Below the pieces are notes generated by a model. It did not search any database. It was not told where the DNA came from and worked only from the letters and a program-made list of their open reading frames with translations. Below, piece after piece: positions 1-6,932 of a stretch of 36,640 nucleotides of DNA. The stretch is from Parcubacteria group bacterium (GTDB taxonomy: Bacteria > Patescibacteriota > Minisyncoccia > Phycocordibacterales > Phycocordibacteraceae), in NCBI GenBank assembly GCA_028286545.1, contig JAQBRJ010000021.1, positions 1 to 36,640 of the forward strand. Direction: 5' to 3'. A program made the translations under genes and the position numbers. How positions within the stretch are numbered: the stretch's first letter is position 1; each line of letters starts with the position of its first letter.

Positions 1-144
1 TCGACGCATAAAACGGCGAGAGAAGACCCTTTGCGCTTGCAACAGTTTTGTTTGCAAGTATTGGTGTATGCGCTGGTATGGCGGTCAGCATACTTCCGCC
101 GCGTCGCACGTTTCTCAAGGTTCAAGCCGTCAAAGCCGGTCACC

Positions 145-184
145 CCCGGGCGCGACACAACCAGGAGATAGTGTCGCGCCCGGG
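145..184. repeat. GC-rich 14-bp perfect inverted repeat
   Basis: The arms CCCGGGCGCGACAC (145-158) and GTGTCGCGCCCGGG (171-184) are perfectly complementary around a 12-base loop. Neither strand has a T-run after the stem, so it is not a standard intrinsic terminator. It lies beyond the end of the minus-strand gene at 248-430 and could be a transcription barrier between that gene and a neighbour outside the window, or a mobile palindromic repeat. Confidence 0.6.
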
Positions 185-204
185 ACTGGCCCGCAGATAA
201 ATGC

Positions 205-232
205 TTGAAAGTGAGGGCGAGCAAGCTCGCCC
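205..232 (-). terminator. possible weak terminator of the 60-residue ORF
   Basis: The arms GGGCGAGC (215-222) and GCTCGCCC (225-232) form a tight hairpin 15 bases after the stop of the minus-strand gene at 248-430. On the minus strand the stem is followed by TCACTTTC, only moderately U-rich. The stem is strong but the tail is poor. Confidence 0.35.
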
Positions 233-247
233 AAGGAGAGAGGTGGC

Positions 248-430
248 TTATCGAAGTACATCATCAACCGGATCCCATTTGTCATGGGTAATTGGCCTGA
301 CCGATTCGTATCGAGCGCGATCGCCCTGGCCTGATACATAGTCCTCGTCACTTAGTCGAGGACCGTCAGGTGCATCCCGATGCTCTTCAGCCACATAAGC
401 GCGATAGTCCTTGCGTACATTCCACGGCAT
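248..430 (-). CDS. hypothetical 60-residue acidic protein
   Basis: I do not recognise this gene. The chosen ATG at 428-430 is preceded by GGGAGAAG at good spacing, which decides the start and also makes this one of the few genes in the window with a clear Shine-Dalgarno. An upstream in-frame start at 460 has no such site. The product begins MPWNVRKDYRAY and is rich in Asp, Glu, Arg and Tyr, with no membrane segment and no cysteine. Its composition is typical of a small soluble protein. It stands alone, downstream of smpB on the same strand with a 71-base gap, and is followed by a hairpin. The signal resembles that of pyrC and pyrD rather than of its neighbours, so transfer is possible. The evidence that it is coding is the ribosome binding site and the low-complexity-free reading frame. 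Confidence 0.5.
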   Translation of the reverse strand: MPWNVRKDYRAYVAEEHRDAPDGPRLSDEDYVSGQGDRARYESVRPITHDKWDPVDDVLR

Positions 431-501
431 TAGACTTCTCCCTTGATTAATCACTTCCAAACGTTCATCACAAGGTTCGTTCTAAAGGAGAGTATACTCC
501 T

Positions 502-945
502 TTATTTGGTGCGCATAGCGCGATCCATTTCGCGTTTCGCATCCTTTAGCTTGAGAGATTCTCGCTTGTCGGACTTGTTTTTACCGCGGACAACGGCCAC
601 ACGCACCTTCAAATACCTGCCCGCATTATACACTTCAAGTGGCACTACTGTCAAACCCTTTTTCGCCTCTTCCTCAGCTAATTCAACGATTTCTGACTTT
701 TTGAGGAGGAGTCTGCGGGTGCGCTCAGGGTCATAGCCGGCTGGAGTATTGCCGACTTGGTAGGGAGGAATGCTCATCCCGACGACAAAAGCCTCACCGC
801 CACGAATAATCACGCGAGCGCCGTCGAGTTTGCCTTGTTTCTTGCGGACTGCCTTTGCTTCAGCACCGGAAAGCTCAATGCCTGCCTGCATCGTGCTGAT
901 AACGGTATAGCGCAGTCCGGCCTTTTTATACTCAATGAGTGCCAT
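502..945 (-). CDS. smpB: SsrA-binding protein SmpB
   Basis: SmpB binds tmRNA and brings it to ribosomes stalled on broken messages, so that the chain is tagged and released. The 147-residue length matches the family. The start MALIEYKKAG fits the usual N-terminal beta strand, ELSGAEAKAVR (about residues 25-35) is the family helix motif, and the middle carries the GEAFV and PPY pattern of the OB-like barrel. The C-terminal tail from about residue 120 is lysine- and arginine-rich (VRGKNKSDKRESLKLKD), the part that enters the decoding centre. The start codon is preceded 6 bases away by a TACAAT box and lacks a Shine-Dalgarno, so translation may be leaderless. The tmRNA gene itself was not seen in this window. 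Confidence 0.95.
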   Translation of the reverse strand: MALIEYKKAGLRYTVISTMQAGIELSGAEAKAVRKKQGKLDGARVIIRGGEAFVVGMSIPPYQVGNTPAGYDPERTRRLLLKKSEIVELAEEEAKKGLTVVPLEVYNAGRYLKVRVAVVRGKNKSDKRESLKLKDAKREMDRAMRTK

Positions 946-951
946 GGCTCA

Positions 952-957
952 ATTGTA
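952..957 (-). promoter_or_regulatory. -10 box of smpB, leaderless arrangement
   Basis: On the minus strand TACAAT ends 6 bases before the smpB ATG. A transcript begun 6-7 bases after this box would start at the start codon itself. No convincing -35 box was found. Confidence 0.5.
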
Positions 958-1024
958 TACCAGGCGGCATGAGAGTGCAGGCTCTACTAGATATGCGCCA
1001 GCACTCAATAAGAAACAGGGAAGA

Positions 1025-1660
1025 CTACTTCAACGGTGCAAAGCCAGCTGCCTCTAGACGAGCTGATTCAATTTGTCGCAACTTTTCGCGAAATGGGCCA
1101 GGAGGAGATGAACGATACATCCCAAGGAATTTGGTCATAGTACTTCCACTGAAATTATTCATGATAGTTTCTTGGTGGAATTTTTCAGCAAGCGCTTCTT
1201 GTACTGAAGGATCAGCAGCAGAAATAGATTCCATAATGGTTCGCGATTCTTGTCCCAGCTGTCTAGGTTGCCCAAAATCAGTGTCTAAGTCGGCATACAG
1301 ACGCATGAGATCTGCTTCTAGCTCAGCGGGAACTTCCACAGCGCTCTCTACGTTTTCGGACAAACCAAGTCTTTGGCGAACGGCATCCATCTGTTCAATT
1401 TCATGTGCACGCTCTGCAGCTACGGTCTCTGCATCTATTTCAGGTTCTTGGGCAGTAGTATGTTCGAGTAAATTATCCGCTTTCGGAGCTGATTCGGTCG
1501 CAGCAAGCATTTCGGATTCAAGCTGCTGAATCTCGGCAACAATTCCTGCCATCTTATCGGCTGGAGCATCCATGAGTTCCTGACGCTTCTGTTGAATTGC
1601 CTCATCCAAACCTTCGAGGCTGTCGGCTGCTTTTGGCTGTTCTTGGGATTCTGCGCTCAT
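1025..1660 (-). CDS. hypothetical coiled-coil protein
   Basis: I do not recognise a family. The ATG at 1658-1660 gives 211 residues beginning MSAESQEQPKAADS. A TTG start nine codons earlier is possible but has no support. The protein is strongly acidic and alanine/glutamate-rich. Heptad-like stretches in the first half (LDEAIQQKRQELMDA, EIQQLESEMLAATE) suggest coiled coils. The C-terminal part (about residues 130-211) looks more globular, with an amphipathic stretch and a closing basic segment. There is no signal peptide, membrane helix or cysteine. It lies between smpB and ftsH, transcribed away from ftsH. A cytoplasmic structural or adaptor role is only a guess. Confidence 0.7.
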   Translation of the reverse strand: MSAESQEQPKAADSLEGLDEAIQQKRQELMDAPADKMAGIVAEIQQLESEMLAATESAPKADNLLEHTTAQEPEIDAETVAAERAHEIEQMDAVRQRLGLSENVESAVEVPAELEADLMRLYADLDTDFGQPRQLGQESRTIMESISAADPSVQEALAEKFHQETIMNNFSGSTMTKFLGMYRSSPPGPFREKLRQIESARLEAAGFAPLK

Positions 1661-1750
1661 AGATAGATATAAACTTGTATGCCTCAATTAGAGCATTTTT
1701 TAAGTTGCAAACAAGGTATTGTGGTTATTACTTCAAAATAAGCAGAATGG

Positions 1751-1756
1751 TATAGT
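1751..1756 (+). promoter_or_regulatory. -10 box of ftsH, leaderless arrangement
   Basis: TATAGT ends 8 bases before the ftsH ATG at 1765. There is no Shine-Dalgarno in the short gap. The expected transcription start falls at or next to the start codon. Confidence 0.5.
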
Positions 1757-1764
1757 TAGGCACT

Positions 1765-3744
1765 ATGGCACCAACTAAAGAAAATCCACCACAGAAAGGA
1801 GATAAAAAGGGTTCGAAAGGGAAAGGAAAGCAGGGAGGTAAGGATGGCAAGGCTCCAAAGGGTGGTCTTGGCGGAATGATACCTGGCGGCTCTGGTTTCT
1901 TTGCAAATCTTATTTCAATATTCGTTATCTTCTTGCTATTGATGACGGCGTATTCGTTTGTCACCTCTCACTCGAAGAAAACTGAAACCATTTCACTTAC
2001 GCAACTTGCAACGGACGTACGTGCGGGAAGCGTTTCAACTATTACGATTTCGGGTAACGATGTCGCGCTTGTGTATGGGGATGGCACAAAGAAGGAGGCG
2101 ATGAAGGACCCGAGCCAGGGACTTCCGGAAACGCTTGTATCGTACGGCGCAACGCCAGAGCAGCTTTCGCATGTAGCTATTACCATTGCAAACGAATCGG
2201 GGTTCCGCTACTACTTCTCAGCACTCGCTCCTATTATATTGCCGGTTATTTTACTCGGCATACTTTTCCTCTTCTTGGTTCGCCAGGTAAAGGGTGCGGG
2301 CATGCAGGCATTTACCTTTGGACAATCAAAGGCGCGTCTTACCGATCCTTCTGATCAAAGCACACGCGTAACATTTGCCGATGTTGCTGGAGCAAAGGAA
2401 GCCAAGGAAGAGCTTATGGAAATCGTGGACTTCCTTAAGAATCCAAAGAAGTTCCTCGACATTGGTGCACGCATCCCGAAGGGCATCATGCTCATGGGAG
2501 CGCCAGGAACAGGTAAGACATTGCTTGCGCGCGCGGTCGCCGGCGAAGCCGGCGTGCCATTCCTTTCTATCAGTGGATCAGAGTTCGTTGAGATGTTCGT
2601 GGGTGTCGGTGCATCTCGTGTACGCGATTTGTTCCAGCTCGCAAAGCGTTCAAGCCCAGCGATTATCTTCGTCGATGAAATCGATGCGGTTGGTCGTGTA
2701 CGTGGTTCAGGTGTTGGTGGGGGAAATGACGAACGCGAACAAACACTCAACCAGATACTCGTTGAGATGGATGGTTTCGAGCCAACGGAGAAGGTTATCG
2801 TCATGGCTGCAACCAACCGCCCTGACGTTCTCGACCCGGCACTTCTTCGCCCAGGACGCTTTGACCGTCGTGTGACTATCGATCTTCCAGACCGAAAGGA
2901 TCGTCTTGAAATTCTCAAGGTGCACGCCCGCAAGAAGCCGCTTGGCCCAGACGTAGTGCTCGACGTTATTGCAGAGCGTACCCCAGGATTCTCAGGTGCA
3001 GAACTTTACTCACTTATGAATGAAGGTGCAATCCTTGCCGCACGCGAGAACCGCAAAGAAATTACGCAGTACGACCTCATTCGTTCTATTGAAAAGGTTA
3101 TTCTCGGCCCCGAACGTAAGAGCCACCTTATGAGCAAGAAGCAGAAGCGTCTTACCGCGTATCACGAAGTTGGCCACGCGCTTGTATCGTCGGTACTTCC
3201 GAATGCAGACCCTGTTCATAAGATTTCAATTATTAGTCGCGGTCGCGCTGCAGGCTACACGCTCAAGCTTCCATTCGAAGACAGTAAGATGCAGTCGAAA
3301 AAGGAATTCCTCGATGATATCGCTGGGACTCTTGGCGGCTACGTTGCAGAAGAACTCGTCTTCGGTGACGTCACTACAGGACCGTCTAACGATCTTGCAG
3401 TTATCACCGCACTCGCACGCGATATGGTCTCTCGTTACGGTATGAGCGATCTCGTTGGTCCGGTAGCCTTTGCAACTGACCAGAACTATCGCAATGAAAC
3501 GTATTCACAAAATATGGCGAGTACGATAGACGACGAAGTGAGGCGCATTATTGAAGAGGCTAAAGAAAAGGCACGTGGCGTTCTTGTTACGCATCGCGAA
3601 GCGCTCAATATGATTTCTGAGCGACTTGTTGAAGTGGAGACACTTGAACGCGATGAATTCGAGAAGCTCTTGATCCTTAACGGTATTGAACCGAAGAAGA
3701 AAGAGGAGGACGAGACTCCGCTGGTTGTCGCACCGACGGTCTAG
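1765..3744 (+). CDS. ftsH: ATP-dependent zinc metalloprotease FtsH
   Basis: Membrane-anchored AAA+ protease that extracts and degrades misfolded membrane proteins and short-lived soluble regulators. In 659 residues one sees a Lys/Gly-rich cytoplasmic extension (1-40), a first membrane helix (about 48-66), an extracytoplasmic domain (70-150), a second helix (about 153-173), then the AAA module with Walker A GAPGTGKT (245-252), Walker B IIFVDEID (300-307) and the second region of homology with arginine fingers (about 350-370). The zinc site is HEVGH (467-471), where most relatives have HEAGH, and the third ligand is expected in the [14 protein letters not shown] stretch. The basic N-terminal extension is longer than in E. 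coli. A TATAGT box lies 8 bases before the ATG. The tRNA-Ile gene follows directly and seems to have its own -10 box just after the ftsH stop. Confidence 0.97.
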   Translation: MAPTKENPPQKGDKKGSKGKGKQGGKDGKAPKGGLGGMIPGGSGFFANLISIFVIFLLLMTAYSFVTSHSKKTETISLTQLATDVRAGSVSTITISGNDVALVYGDGTKKEAMKDPSQGLPETLVSYGATPEQLSHVAITIANESGFRYYFSALAPIILPVILLGILFLFLVRQVKGAGMQAFTFGQSKARLTDPSDQSTRVTFADVAGAKEAKEELMEIVDFLKNPKKFLDIGARIPKGIMLMGAPGTGKTLLARAVAGEAGVPFLSISGSEFVEMFVGVGASRVRDLFQLAKRSSPAIIFVDEIDAVGRVRGSGVGGGNDEREQTLNQILVEMDGFEPTEKVIVMAATNRPDVLDPALLRPGRFDRRVTIDLPDRKDRLEILKVHARKKPLGPDVVLDVIAERTPGFSGAELYSLMNEGAILAARENRKEITQYDLIRSIEKVILGPERKSHLMSKKQKRLTAYHEVGHALVSSVLPNADPVHKISIISRGRAAGYTLKLPFEDSKMQSKKEFLDDIAGTLGGYVAEELVFGDVTTGPSNDLAVITALARDMVSRYGMSDLVGPVAFATDQNYRNETYSQNMASTIDDEVRRIIEEAKEKARGVLVTHREALNMISERLVEVETLERDEFEKLLILNGIEPKKKEEDETPLVVAPTV

Positions 3745-3746
3745 GG

Positions 3747-3752
3747 TATAGT
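3747..3752 (+). promoter_or_regulatory. -10 box of tRNA-Ile
   Basis: TATAGT begins 3 bases after the ftsH stop codon and ends 6 bases before the first base of the tRNA. The spacing implies a very short or absent 5' leader on the precursor. Confidence 0.5.
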
Positions 3753-3758
3753 AATTGG

Positions 3759-3832
3759 GCGCCCTTAGCTCAGTTGGTTAGAGCACAGAGCTTATACCTC
3801 TGCGGTCCTTGGTTCGAGTCCAAGAGGGCGCA
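3759..3832 (+). tRNA. tRNA-Ile(UAU)
   Basis: A complete cloverleaf can be drawn: acceptor GCGCCCT/AGGGCGC, D arm GCTC/GAGC with a 9-base loop, anticodon stem CAGAG/CTCTG with loop CTTATAC, 5-base variable loop, T arm CTTGG/CCAAG with loop TTCGAGT, discriminator A. The anticodon read from the loop is UAU, which decodes the isoleucine codon AUA. CCA is not encoded. Most bacteria read AUA with a CAU tRNA carrying lysidine made by TilS, so an encoded UAU is notable. The next gene on the opposite strand ends only 10 bases downstream. Confidence 0.93.
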
Positions 3833-3842
3833 CTATTGCTTG

Positions 3843-4685
3843 CTACTGCGGAAAACCAGGAAGTAAATTCGAGTTGTAGAACTCAGCGGCAAGTGCGCCG
3901 AAGCTGCGCGTTCCGTCAGAAAGAGTGATCGCTGCACCGCCAACCTGAGGGTTGGCGTTTGGCGTTGAGTGCGTGAAGCCGATGTTGTAGAGCGTAGAAA
4001 TGACGGCGGGATTGTTATCGATAGGGAATCCGGCTTTTGCCCACTGTGCTTCCACTTCCTTTATATACAGACCGGCGTAGAGGTAGCTCCAGTAGTGGTC
4101 GTGCTGATCGGTCATGCGCGTGAAGCGTTCGCCTGCAATGTCAGTCGTTTTGAAATCAAGAAGATGCTCGTATGCGGGACCAAGGTAGTACGGAGACAAC
4201 GGGTTCTTAAGATTATTCTCAACCTCCACAGCAGTCGCTTCCTTCATGCCCATAACGCCCCATGAGAATTGTGACTGAGGACCGAGAATCTTAAGAGGGT
4301 AAAAAAACTTTTTGTAGTCTTCACGATCGGTAAAGAAAAGACGCAATTGTTCTGCAACAAGGTTTGCAACGATGATGCGCCCGGGAACGCCACTGTCTGC
4401 AGCTGCGCGATTAATAACTGTCTGGTCGCGTGTAATGGCGTCGTTCATGACGGCCCACTCCTCAGAGTTCTGCCACGGACCCTTGTATGCAGGAGCGCTT
4501 GCTGCCTGTTCTACGGCCGCAGAATTCGATGCGCCAAAGAAGGCTTCGCGTTGCATATCGATAATGCCTTTTTGATTCGTGAAGCCAAATCGAATAGCAA
4601 AATACCCAACAACGAGGAAGAAGCCTATGGCCGCGAAGATATAGACGAGAATGTGGAATATTTTTGAAATAAGCTTCTTGTTCAT
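3843..4685 (-). CDS. membrane-anchored hypothetical protein, possibly transglycosylase-like
   Basis: The 280-residue product starts with a short basic segment and a single membrane helix (about residues 8-31), so it is probably anchored with its bulk outside. The extracytoplasmic part contains VPGRIIVANLVAEQLRLFF and, near the C-terminus, a YLYAGLYIKEVEAQWAKAG helix followed by a VISTLYNIGFTHSTPN stretch. To me this recalls uncharacterised lysozyme- or transglycosylase-like families (DUF1402 type), but I cannot name a catalytic residue with assurance. A TACACT box lies 10 bases before the start, with TTTACC 17 bases further upstream as a possible -35. A wall-related job is inference. It is separated from pyrC by the pyrC terminator. 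Confidence 0.75.
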   Translation of the reverse strand: MNKKLISKIFHILVYIFAAIGFFLVVGYFAIRFGFTNQKGIIDMQREAFFGASNSAAVEQAASAPAYKGPWQNSEEWAVMNDAITRDQTVINRAAADSGVPGRIIVANLVAEQLRLFFTDREDYKKFFYPLKILGPQSQFSWGVMGMKEATAVEVENNLKNPLSPYYLGPAYEHLLDFKTTDIAGERFTRMTDQHDHYWSYLYAGLYIKEVEAQWAKAGFPIDNNPAVISTLYNIGFTHSTPNANPQVGGAAITLSDGTRSFGALAAEFYNSNLLPGFPQ

Positions 4686-4720
4686 AGTTTTCTCGAGTGT
4701 ACGGCATTCGGAGGGATAGG

Positions 4721-4752
4721 TAAATAAAGAGGCCCGCGCGTAGCGCGGGCCT
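4721..4752 (-). terminator. intrinsic terminator after pyrC
   Basis: The arms AGGCCCGCGC (4730-4739) and GCGCGGGCCT (4743-4752) form a 10-bp stem with a 3-base loop. On the minus strand it is followed by CTTTATTTAC, a U-rich tail. It starts 7 bases beyond the pyrC stop. Confidence 0.85.
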
Positions 4753-4759
4753 TATGAAC

Positions 4760-5863
4760 TCAAACGAGTTTCCAGGTAAGCTTCATTCGCTCTTCTGGAT
4801 TCTTGCTGTACCCGTGTGGGCGGATACTGTCCACGCCATCCGAATTGATCGAATAATGAAGTTCATCGTCCACCGTCCACGGATTCCGGACGAGCGTGCA
4901 GCTCTCGTCACTCGGTTCGAAGCCGTAGAATTTCGGTCCATGTACGGATACGAAGTTTTCGAATCCAGGACCGAGATGGAGATGACGATAAAATACTTCC
5001 GCATAGAACTCGATTGCTGCATGAGCGGTAAAGACTCCGCCCGAGCAACAATCACTCTCTTTGGTACGTCGATCATGCGGCGCGGAATCGGTACCTGCAT
5101 ACACGAAGGAATGATTGCCCGAAACGAGAGCAATCAATGCTTCCCAATGTTCGTACCGCTTAAGCACCGGCAAGCAGAAAAGATCCGGCCGAAGGCCGCC
5201 ACGAAACATGTCGCGACGATCATGCAGCAAGTGATGTGCCGTTATACTGCAGCCGAGATTCGGTCCACCGTTTTTCAACATGTAGTGAACAGCTTCAGCG
5301 GTCGTCAGGTGCTCGCAACTGAACTTTGCGTTCGGATGCGCTTCTTGCAGTCGCGGCATGATCTCCGCGAAGAAGTATCCTTCCTTGTCGTACGGATCCA
5401 GTTCGCTACCATCAAGCCTGAAGTTAAGCTCGCAGTGAAGTTGGATTACCTTGTCCGCGGCTACGACTGCATTGATGCAGTCGAATTGCTTTGTACCTGA
5501 TGTGTAGAGCGAACGAACGTCCTCAATGCCTGAGTCCGAATTGGTCGTCGCGCCGCGTGGGTAGAACTTCACGCCCAAAAGCGATCCGTCCAAAAGCGAT
5601 TCGTACAAATCTTCCACGTCGAGACTATCCGTCAGATAGCCAAGCACAAACGCTTGGAAATCAGGATATTCTGCTGTCGCAGCCTTAATTCGTTCGATAT
5701 ACACGCGAGCTTGCTTGCCCGTCGTAATCGGTGGTTTCAGATTTGGTTCGAAGATCGCTCCCCAGAATTGCCGTGCCGTGAGCGGCGCAACAGCTTGGAG
5801 CAAATGACCATCGCGGCCATGTACGTGTGACTCGAAAGGTCTTTGGAACGTGAACGTATTCAT
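4760..5863 (-). CDS. pyrC: dihydroorotase, class II type
   Basis: Catalyses ring closure of carbamoyl aspartate to dihydroorotate, the third step of de novo pyrimidine synthesis, in the cytoplasm. In 367 residues the metal site is visible: H13 and H15 in ESHVHGRDGH, the lysine to be carboxylated K99 in LGVKFYPRGAT, H143 in QLHCEL, H185 in CEHLTT and D259 in GTDSAPHDRRTKES. The GGLRPDLFCLPVLKR and VHGPKFYG stretches match E. coli-type PyrC. The length is close to the 345-350 typical of that class. A GGGAGA Shine-Dalgarno lies 6 bases before the ATG. pyrD lies upstream on the same strand, but a strong terminator separates the two, and pyrC has its own leader nearly identical to that of pyrD. 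Many CPR genomes lack this pathway, so transfer is plausible. Confidence 0.95.
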   Translation of the reverse strand: MNTFTFQRPFESHVHGRDGHLLQAVAPLTARQFWGAIFEPNLKPPITTGKQARVYIERIKAATAEYPDFQAFVLGYLTDSLDVEDLYESLLDGSLLGVKFYPRGATTNSDSGIEDVRSLYTSGTKQFDCINAVVAADKVIQLHCELNFRLDGSELDPYDKEGYFFAEIMPRLQEAHPNAKFSCEHLTTAEAVHYMLKNGGPNLGCSITAHHLLHDRRDMFRGGLRPDLFCLPVLKRYEHWEALIALVSGNHSFVYAGTDSAPHDRRTKESDCCSGGVFTAHAAIEFYAEVFYRHLHLGPGFENFVSVHGPKFYGFEPSDESCTLVRNPWTVDDELHYSINSDGVDSIRPHGYSKNPEERMKLTWKLV

Positions 5864-5878
5864 GTCTATCTCCCATCA

Positions 5879-5918
5879 TTTGGGGTGGTTGAAAGGGTCG
5901 TCCGAAAGGACTGTAGCA
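5879..5918 (-). promoter_or_regulatory. pyrC promoter-leader element, shared with pyrD
   Basis: On the minus strand TGCTACAGTCCTTTC (5918-5904) resembles an extended -10 box, and CTTTCAACCACCCCAAA (5895-5879) follows 16 bases before the ATG. Both parts recur upstream of pyrD with two mismatches each. Between them pyrC has a few extra bases that contain a small hairpin (GUCC-UUUC-GGAC). The match suggests common regulation or common origin; no -35 box is evident. Confidence 0.55.
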
Positions 5919-5928
5919 TTCCTGGCTT

Positions 5929-5962
5929 GATAAAGAAAATGCGGCAACCGGAGGTTGCCGCA
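5929..5962 (-). terminator. intrinsic terminator between pyrD and pyrC
   Basis: The arms TGCGGCAACC (5940-5949) and GGTTGCCGCA (5953-5962) form a 10-bp stem with loop GGA. On the minus strand it is followed by TTTTCTTTAT, a good U-tract. It ends pyrD transcription, so pyrC depends on its own promoter unless there is readthrough. Confidence 0.88.
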
Positions 5963-6002
5963 TAAGAGCACTATAAGTATTGGGGAAGATACATTCGCTC
6001 AG

Positions 6003-6872
6003 CTAGGTGACTGCAGCAAGTTCTTGGAGAACATCCGAGAAAATCCCGGCACCGTGCTCGCCAAATGCCGTGCCAATCTGAATCCCGGTAGCACCGGCAT
6101 CATTCATGGCCCGCACTCGTTCGCCAGAATTGATACCTCCGACACCGATTATGCCGGGGCCTTCGTCACCAAGTGCTTCGGCAAATTGAGCGACCTGTCC
6201 GAGCGCGATAGGGAAGAGCCCGTTTCCGGCCATCCCACCGTACCCATTCGGGGTCTGCAACGCTCGTTTGCAGTCCTTGTAGGCAATTGCGTTCGGGAAT
6301 GTGTTGCAGGTTACGATATTCAGCACCTGCGTATCCCGCACCAGATCTGCGATTCGTTGAATCATCGATGGATCGCTATACGGCGATACCTTAATGTCGA
6401 AGAATAGTCCAGGCATTCGACGCGACACTTCCGTGATGATCGCTTTCATCAAATCAAGATCGAATGCAGCAATAGGCTTTTGACCACTATCACCCCAGAC
6501 GTTTGGGCATCCGAGGTTGAGCTCGAGACGCCCATGCTCGAAGAGCGCTTCAGAGAGTTGAACATACTCGTCTACCGAGAACCCTGCCAGGGACCAGCGA
6601 ATATGTTTGCCTGCACCCTGGGCTTGTTCGGCCATATTCTCAGCTTCATGCCGAATCGCGTCGATACCGGGATTTGGAAGTCCAAGCGCGTTCACGCTCG
6701 TGCCGTCGTCAAAGAATTGATACACCGATCCAGGATTCCCGTCTCGTTGATTGATGGTCAGCGAGCCAATAGTAATGTACGTTGCTGCTGAACGCAGTGC
6801 ATCATTGAATTGCTGCCCAGGTCCCTTGATGAACCCCGCCGCATTTCCGATAGAGAAAGAACTCCAGTCCAT
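6003..6872 (-). CDS. pyrD: dihydroorotate dehydrogenase, class 1
   Basis: FMN enzyme that oxidises dihydroorotate to orotate. The 289-residue TIM-barrel protein has the class 1 active-site loop LNLGCPNVWG with catalytic C122, K161 in FDIKVSPYS, N190 in TCNTFPN, the phosphate-binding GVGGINSGE (243-251) and GIQIGTAFG (263-271). The substrate-proximal NALGLPNPG (61-69) is also present. A catalytic Cys and no long N-terminal membrane helix point to class 1 (soluble), and no PyrK-like partner is next to it, so 1A (fumarate-type) is likelier than 1B, but this is inference. A clear AGGAGG lies 7 bases before the ATG. The promoter-leader between recG and pyrD matches that of pyrC. Confidence 0.93.
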   Translation of the reverse strand: MDWSSFSIGNAAGFIKGPGQQFNDALRSAATYITIGSLTINQRDGNPGSVYQFFDDGTSVNALGLPNPGIDAIRHEAENMAEQAQGAGKHIRWSLAGFSVDEYVQLSEALFEHGRLELNLGCPNVWGDSGQKPIAAFDLDLMKAIITEVSRRMPGLFFDIKVSPYSDPSMIQRIADLVRDTQVLNIVTCNTFPNAIAYKDCKRALQTPNGYGGMAGNGLFPIALGQVAQFAEALGDEGPGIIGVGGINSGERVRAMNDAGATGIQIGTAFGEHGAGIFSDVLQELAAVT

Positions 6873-6888
6873 CTGTGCCTCCTATAGG

Positions 6889-6915
6889 TTTGGAATGGTT
6901 GAAAGCACTCTAGCA
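6889..6915 (-). promoter_or_regulatory. pyrD promoter-leader element, shared with pyrC
   Basis: On the minus strand TGCTAGAGTGCTTTC (6915-6901) runs straight into CTTTCAACCATTCCAAA (6905-6889), which ends 16-17 bases before the pyrD ATG. The TGCTAGAGT part resembles an extended -10 box. On the RNA, a GCGCUCU-GCU-AGAGUGC hairpin with one GU pair spans 6921-6905. It lies in the 60-base gap after recG. Confidence 0.55.
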
Positions 6916-6932
6916 GAGCGCACTCCTGCTGG

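Larger units (their letters stand above)
1..247. other. left edge without an assignable gene
   Basis: I see no supportable gene here. The first plus frame stays open from base 1 to a stop at 166-168 and another plus frame is open to about 200, so the tail of a gene from outside the window is possible. Neither translation shows a recognisable motif, and both are arginine- and proline-rich in the way random GC-rich frames are. The interval also holds two inverted repeats, listed separately. Confidence 0.4.

Noticed and set aside
1-168. Tail of an upstream gene in the first plus frame
   Set aside because: The frame is open but shows no motif, and a second frame is open too; coding cannot be shown.
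2355-2933. Minus-strand reading frame opposite the ftsH AAA domain
   Set aside because: Arg/Ser-rich composition typical of an antisense shadow; ftsH is unambiguous.
4754-5500. Plus-strand reading frame of 248 codons opposite pyrC
   Set aside because: It has no recognisable motif and lies over a clear pyrC with all catalytic residues.
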